This document shows, in pieces, positions 60,014 through 64,000 of a stretch of 64,000 nucleotides of DNA (its first letter is position 1; the number at the start of each line of letters is the position of its first letter). The position numbers were made by a program, and so were the translations under genes. This DNA comes from Saccharibacillus endophyticus (GTDB lineage Bacteria; Bacillota; Bacilli; Paenibacillales; Paenibacillaceae). The stretch is taken from assembly GCF_013185185.1 (NCBI RefSeq), contig NZ_JAAZWE010000002.1, forward strand, positions 1 through 64,000. The letters run 5' to 3'. The notes under the pieces are model-generated. The model was given only the letters and a program-made list of their open reading frames with translations. It had not been told where the DNA came from and searched no databases.

Positions 60014-61057
60014 TTAGGCCTGCTGCGAGCGTGCCGCGATGATTTCCGCGATTTGCACCGCATTCCATGCCGCGCCTTTAAGCAAATTATCCGAGACGAT
60101 CCACAAGTTCAGGCCGGTAGGCGAATCGAGATCGCGGCGCAAACGGCCGACAAACACGTCGTTTTTTCCTGCCGCATCGGTCGCCAGCGGATAAGCTTGA
60201 TTAGCCGGATCGTCGACGACCGTGATGCCCGGCGCGTTTTCAAGCAGCGAACGCACTTCCTGCAAATCGTATTCCGAACCCAGCTCGACATAAACCGATT
60301 CCGAGTGTCCGTACACGACCGGGATGCGCACGCAAGTCGCCGTGACTTGAATCGACTCGTCGCCCATGATTTTTTTCGTTTCGTTGATCATTTTCATTTC
60401 TTCATAAGTAAAGCCGTTTTCCGTAAACTTATCGATCTGCGGAACCGCATTAAAAGCGATCTGATGCTTAACCGGAAGTGAAGCAACCGGCAGCACGTCA
60501 GGGTTTACAGGTTCTCCGTTCACAATGGCCTTGGTTTGACGGTTCAGCTCGGCAATCGCCTTCGCACCCGAACCGGACACCGCCTGATACGTCGAAACGA
60601 TGATGCGTTTAAGGCCGTAGCGATCCTGGAGCGGCTTCAGCGCGGCAACCATCTGAATCGTCGAGCAGTTCGGGTTCGCGATGACGCCGTTATGCTCGAA
60701 GATTTTCTCCTCGTTTACTTCAGGGACGACGAGTGGTGCCGTCGGGTCCATCCGGAATGCGCTCGTATTGTCGATGCATACCGTACCGTGCTTGATCGCT
60801 TCCGGTACAAGGGCCTTGCTGACGTCACCGCCTGCACTGAACAGCGCGATTTGTACGCCTTCAAAGCTCTCCGGCTTCGCTTCTTCAACCGTCACTTCTT
60901 GCCCCTTGAACATAAGCTTGCTGCCTGCGCTTCTCGCGGACGACAACAGTTTCAGGGTCTTGATCGGGAAGTTGCGCTCTTCGAGCAATCTGAGGATTTG
61001 TTCGCCGACGGCGCCGGTCGCACCGACTACGGCTACGTTAAACGTTTCATTCGACAT
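60014..61057 (-). CDS. asd: Aspartate-semialdehyde dehydrogenase
   Basis: Reduces aspartyl phosphate to the semialdehyde with NADPH. The 347 residues show the cofactor motif VVGATGAVGEQ, the catalytic Cys in NPNCSTIQM, and VSGSGAKA. The start is the ATG at 61057 with AAGGAGAG; the frame stays open further upstream but overlaps the promoter. First gene of asd-dapG-dapA. In B. subtilis the dipicolinate synthase genes spoVFA-spoVFB precede asd; here dut does, with a terminator between. Confidence 0.96.
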   Translation of the reverse strand: MSNETFNVAVVGATGAVGEQILRLLEERNFPIKTLKLLSSARSAGSKLMFKGQEVTVEEAKPESFEGVQIALFSAGGDVSKALVPEAIKHGTVCIDNTSAFRMDPTAPLVVPEVNEEKIFEHNGVIANPNCSTIQMVAALKPLQDRYGLKRIIVSTYQAVSGSGAKAIAELNRQTKAIVNGEPVNPDVLPVASLPVKHQIAFNAVPQIDKFTENGFTYEEMKMINETKKIMGDESIQVTATCVRIPVVYGHSESVYVELGSEYDLQEVRSLLENAPGITVVDDPANQAYPLATDAAGKNDVFVGRLRRDLDSPTGLNLWIVSDNLLKGAAWNAVQIAEIIAARSQQA

Positions 61058-61118
61058 CTGGCTTGTCTCTCCTTTATATGGGGCAAAATCGCTAAACATC
61101 AAGGTTTGCATTGTGAAT

Positions 61119-61147
61119 ATCATAGTTTGTATCCAAATAAAATGCAA
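61119..61147 (-). promoter_or_regulatory. asd-dapG-dapA promoter
   Basis: On the reverse strand TTGCAT (61147-61142), a 17-nt spacer and TATGAT (61124-61119). Confidence 0.7.
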
Positions 61148-61183
61148 GACGTTCACGTTCGATGTCAGCGTTTCGAAAGCGAA

Positions 61184-61224
61184 AAAAGCCCGCGGCTTCT
61201 TTACTGGAAAGAGGCCGCGGCTTC
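61184..61224 (-). terminator. Terminator of dut
   Basis: AAGCCGCGGCCTCTTT pairs with AAAGAAGCCGCGGGCTT on the reverse strand, with small mismatches, then TTTTTT. Confidence 0.8.
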
Positions 61225-61237
61225 CCGCAAAAAAGTT

Positions 61238-61684
61238 CTATTTGCCTGTATGACCGAAACCGCCGGTTCCTCGAACCGTCTCGGACAATTCTTCGACTTC
61301 AGTCAGCTGAGTCTCGGGAACTTGCTGGAATACCATCTGCGCAATCCGCTCGCCGCGAGCGATCGTGAACGGCTCCTGCCCCAGATTAATCAGCAGGACT
61401 TTGATCTCGCCGCGATAATCCGCATCGATCGTTCCCGGCGAATTCAGACAGGTAATGCCGTGCTTGAATGCCAGGCCGCTGCGCGGGCGAATTTGAGCTT
61501 CGAGTCCGCCCGGCATGGCAATCGCGATACCGGTAGGCACGAGCGCGCGCTGCATCGGCGCCAGTACCATCGGTTCCAGAACAGCGGCTTGCAGGTCGTA
61601 GCCCGCAGCAAGTTCCGTCATTTTACGCGGCAAAGCCAGATCTTCATGACCGGGAAATCGTTTAATTTGTACTAGATGGGACAA
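61238..61684 (-). CDS. dut: dUTP diphosphatase
   Basis: Trimeric dUTPase that hydrolyses dUTP to dUMP. Of about 148 residues, the family motifs appear in order: AAGYDLQAA, the [13 protein letters not shown] block, [21 protein letters not shown], and the Gly-rich C-terminal arm [11 protein letters not shown]. The start is taken as TTG at 61684, eight bases after AAGGAG; an ATG at 61690 is only two bases from that site. The 5' end overlaps the mlpA 3' end, so the two genes form an operon. Confidence 0.94.
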   Translation of the reverse strand: MSHLVQIKRFPGHEDLALPRKMTELAAGYDLQAAVLEPMVLAPMQRALVPTGIAIAMPGGLEAQIRPRSGLAFKHGITCLNSPGTIDADYRGEIKVLLINLGQEPFTIARGERIAQMVFQQVPETQLTEVEELSETVRGTGGFGHTGK

Positions 61685-62927
61685 GTTCATCTCTCCTTAA
61701 AGCGTTAATCGCGCGATCGGAATTTCCGACCATCGCTACAGCGAACGGTTGGGCAAACAAATGATCGAGCGCAAGGCGAACGTCTTTTTCCGTAACGGCT
61801 TCGACCTTGGCGATCGTCTCATCGATACTCTCATGACGTCCGAGCATCAGTTCGTTTTTACCCAAACGGTTCATGCGGCTTCCGCTGCCTTCGAGTCCCA
61901 TGATCAAGCTACCTTTGAGCTGCTGCTTGCCTTTGAAAATCTCGGATTCGCTCAGTCCGTTGCTCTGTACGTCCTGCAGAACTTCACGTGTTAATTGCAG
62001 GACATCCGCGGTTTGTTTCGGTGCGGTTCCCGCATAGATCGTGAAGTACCCGCTATCGATATGGGCGCTGTGGTACGAGTAAACGGAATACGCAAGACCC
62101 CGTTTTTCCCGAATCTCCTGGAACAGCTTCGAGCTCATGCCGCCGCCGATCGAGTTGTTAAGCAAAGCCATCGCGTATTGACGCGGATCGTCATAGCCGA
62201 ATCCTTGAAAAGCCAGGCAAATATGATTTTGCTCGGTTTTCTTTTTCCGGTAGACAAGTCCGCCGTCGAAGGACGGAACCGTGATCGACTGCTCCTCGCC
62301 GCGACGCTGAAAAGATCCGAAATGCTGCTCGATCAGCTCCCGAATATTGTCTCCGAGATTACCTGCAATCGCTACGATTGTATTGTTTATCGTGTAGCGC
62401 TCATGCATGAACCCCATCAAATCATCCGAAGACATGGCTTCCAAATGTTCCTGCGTACCCAAGATCGGCATCGCCAGCGGATGACCTTCGTATGCGGCTT
62501 CCACGATCAAATCATGCACCAGATCGTCGGGGTCATCCAGATACATCGAGATTTCTTCGAAGATCACGTTCTTCTCCCGCGACAGTTCCTCCGGGTCGAA
62601 CTTGGAATTAAAGAACATATCCGCCAATGTATCCATAGCGATCGGAAGATGCTCGTCCAATACTTTAGCGTAATAGCTCGTATATTCTTTTGACGTAAAG
62701 GCGTTGACGTTGCCTCCGATCGCATCGAACTGCTCCGCGATTTCTCTTGCATTGTAACGGTTCGTGCCCTTGAATAACATGTGCTCGATAAAGTGCGAGA
62801 TGCCGTTATCGGCTTCCGTCTCGTTTCGAGATCCGTTTTTGACCCAGATACCGAACGACACCGAGCGCGAACCCGGGATATGCTCGGCTACCACTCGCAG
62901 CCCGTTGCTCAACGTATATTTTTCCAA
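61662..62927 (-). CDS. mlpA: M16 family zinc protease (MlpA/YmxG)
   Basis: A 421-residue processing-peptidase-like enzyme. The zinc motif [10 protein letters not shown] is near residue 47; [12 protein letters not shown] supplies the third ligand, and [13 protein letters not shown] is the M16_C signature. Homologues next to pnp in Bacillus are implicated in regulated proteolysis. The start is TTG at 62927, ten bases after GGGAGG. A promoter lies about 60 bp upstream, and dut overlaps the 3' end. Confidence 0.93.
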   Translation of the reverse strand: MEKYTLSNGLRVVAEHIPGSRSVSFGIWVKNGSRNETEADNGISHFIEHMLFKGTNRYNAREIAEQFDAIGGNVNAFTSKEYTSYYAKVLDEHLPIAMDTLADMFFNSKFDPEELSREKNVIFEEISMYLDDPDDLVHDLIVEAAYEGHPLAMPILGTQEHLEAMSSDDLMGFMHERYTINNTIVAIAGNLGDNIRELIEQHFGSFQRRGEEQSITVPSFDGGLVYRKKKTEQNHICLAFQGFGYDDPRQYAMALLNNSIGGGMSSKLFQEIREKRGLAYSVYSYHSAHIDSGYFTIYAGTAPKQTADVLQLTREVLQDVQSNGLSESEIFKGKQQLKGSLIMGLEGSGSRMNRLGKNELMLGRHESIDETIAKVEAVTEKDVRLALDHLFAQPFAVAMVGNSDRAINALRRDELVPSSTN

Positions 62928-62989
62928 AGCGTTATTCCCTCCCGTACACTCGACCAATAGGTATCGGCTCAAATAAACGTGCAAACTCT

Positions 62990-63018
62990 ATCCTAGCAAA
63001 TTTTCGCGTTGTACTCAA
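62990..63018 (-). promoter_or_regulatory. mlpA-dut promoter
   Basis: On the reverse strand TTGAGT (63018-63013), a 17-nt spacer and TAGGAT (62995-62990). Confidence 0.55.
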
Positions 63019-63079
63019 CACAGTTTGGACATCGGTATTTCCGTCAGTCGAAGTCATGTCCGCAAGGCGAAGTATGCAT

Positions 63080-63116
63080 AAAAAAAGAGCCAGAACATCA
63101 TTCTGTCTCTTTTTTC
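63080..63116 (-). terminator. Terminator of pnp
   Basis: AAAAAAGAG..CAGAA pairs with TTCTG..CTCTTTTTT around CATCA. Confidence 0.85.
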
Positions 63117-63140
63117 GTTCATTTATGAAAGATGGTCGAT

Positions 63141-64000
63141 TTAGGATTTAGCAGGAGCATTGTTGCTCAGCAGAATCTTATGCGACAGGTTAACGCGTCC
63201 TTGCGCATCGATCTCCGTAACTTTAACTTGAAGCTTGTCGCCAACGGCTACAACATCTTCGACTTTAGCTACGCGTTCCGCAGCAAGCTGCGAAATATGC
63301 ACGAGGCCGTCTTTGCCCGGGATCAGTTCGACGAATGCGCCGAATTTTTCGATCCGACGAACGGTACCTTCATACACTTCGCCGACCACGACTTCGCGCA
63401 CGATGTTTTGAATGATCTCGGAAGCTTTGTTGATCATGTCTTCGTCGTTGGAAGCGATGAACACGCGGCCGTCCTGCTCGATATCGATCTTGACGCCGGT
63501 CTCTTCGATGATTTTGTTGATAATCTTGCCGCCCGCCCCGATCACGTCGCGGATCTTGTCCGGCTTGATGTTGATGATCGTGATCTTCGGCGCGTATTTC
63601 GACATTTTTTCTCTAGGCGTCTGAATGGCTTGAAGCATTTGCTCCAGGATATGCATACGGCCTTCGCGGGCTTGCGTCAAAGCTTCGGCCAGGATCTCGC
63701 GGCTGATGCCGTCGATCTTGATGTCCATTTGGATCGCGGTCACGCCTGCTTTCGTACCCGCAACCTTGAAGTCCATATCGCCGAGGTGATCTTCCATGCC
63801 TTGGATATCGGACAGGATCGAGACGTGGTCGCCGTCCTTGATCAGACCCATGGCCACGCCGGCAACAGGAGCTTTAAGCGGTACTCCCGCGTCCATCATC
63901 GCCAGAGTACTGGCACAAATGCTGGCTTGCGACGTGGAACCGTTCGATTCCAACACTTCGGAAACGAGGCGGATCGTGTACGGGAATTCGGTTTCCGAAG
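63141..64000 (-). CDS. pnp: Polyribonucleotide nucleotidyltransferase, C-terminal part (partial)
   Basis: 3'-5' phosphorolytic exoribonuclease. Only about the last 286 residues are inside the window; the frame continues to the right edge without a start. Seen are the end of the second RNase PH domain ([19 protein letters not shown]), the KH domain ([14 protein letters not shown]) and the S1 domain ([20 protein letters not shown]). A terminator follows at once. The polysaccharide deacetylase gene often found between pnp and mlpA is absent. Confidence 0.97.
   Translation of the reverse strand, partial: SETEFPYTIRLVSEVLESNGSTSQASICASTLAMMDAGVPLKAPVAGVAMGLIKDGDHVSILSDIQGMEDHLGDMDFKVAGTKAGVTAIQMDIKIDGISREILAEALTQAREGRMHILEQMLQAIQTPREKMSKYAPKITIINIKPDKIRDVIGAGGKIINKIIEETGVKIDIEQDGRVFIASNDEDMINKASEIIQNIVREVVVGEVYEGTVRRIEKFGAFVELIPGKDGLVHISQLAAERVAKVEDVVAVGDKLQVKVTEIDAQGRVNLSHKILLSNNAPAKS

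Noticed and set aside
58886..60481. A 531-codon open frame opposite dapG and asd
   Set aside because: It spans two unrelated genes in antisense, has Arg/His-rich nonsense composition and no start signal.

Overview
The window looks like a chromosomal segment of a low-to-mid G+C Firmicute of the Paenibacillaceae (Paenibacillus/Saccharibacillus-like). This rests on the 16S rRNA 5' end at the left edge, strong GGAGG ribosome binding sites, a T-box leader before argS, a predicted bacillithiol disulfide reductase, and the Bacillales gene order pnp-mlpA-dut-asd-dapG-dapA-rnj-ftsK-ymfF-ymfH-ymfI-ymfK-rodZ-yajQ-pgsA-cinA-recA-recX-rny-ymdB-spoVS, read on the minus strand from the right edge to about 38 kb. 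Genus is inferred, not proven.

Layout. 1-0.8 kb: 5' end of an rRNA operon leaving on the minus strand, with two promoters and a leader. 0.8-12.7 kb: AI-2E-type permease, odhAB (2-oxoglutarate dehydrogenase E1/E2), PPK2 kinase, a small CxxC protein, a stand-alone carA with candidate ArgR boxes, an RsgA-type GTPase behind a leader-peptide attenuator, YpdA, and a conserved hypothetical. 12.7-25.4 kb: a HesB-like protein, a BmrCD-type heterodimeric ABC exporter behind a BmrB-like leader peptide and terminator, a secreted SLH protein, T-box-controlled argS, and a sugar ABC importer. 25-38 kb: Csp-like copper protein, COG0523 GTPase, AcuI-like reductase, a two-gene 2-oxoacid:ferredoxin oxidoreductase with a candidate FNR box, a NAD-salvage group (pncB, pncA, NrtR-like Nudix regulator), a tandem GNAT protein, a YlbF/YmcA protein, a secreted transglutaminase-like protein and PduL. 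38-64 kb: the conserved housekeeping block listed above, ending inside pnp.

The genes are mostly housekeeping, so the interest lies in the non-coding structure. (1) Four intergenic elements (R1-R4) share short conserved blocks around stems whose sequences differ but whose pairing is kept: in R1 and R3 a 15-bp central stem of wholly different sequence sits between the same flanking motifs. This looks like a dispersed structured DNA/RNA repeat that I do not recognise. (2) Two genes or operons linked to ribosome stress, the rsgA paralogue and bmrCD, lie 3 kb apart and each is preceded by promoter, short leader ORF and intrinsic terminator, which fits ribosome-mediated transcription attenuation. 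The bmr case has a described counterpart in B. subtilis; I know of none for rsgA. (3) carA has no carB beside it and carries two ARG-box-like sites at helical spacing over its promoter. (4) Genes usual for this synteny block (dipicolinate synthase, tepA, ymfJ) are missing from their expected places.
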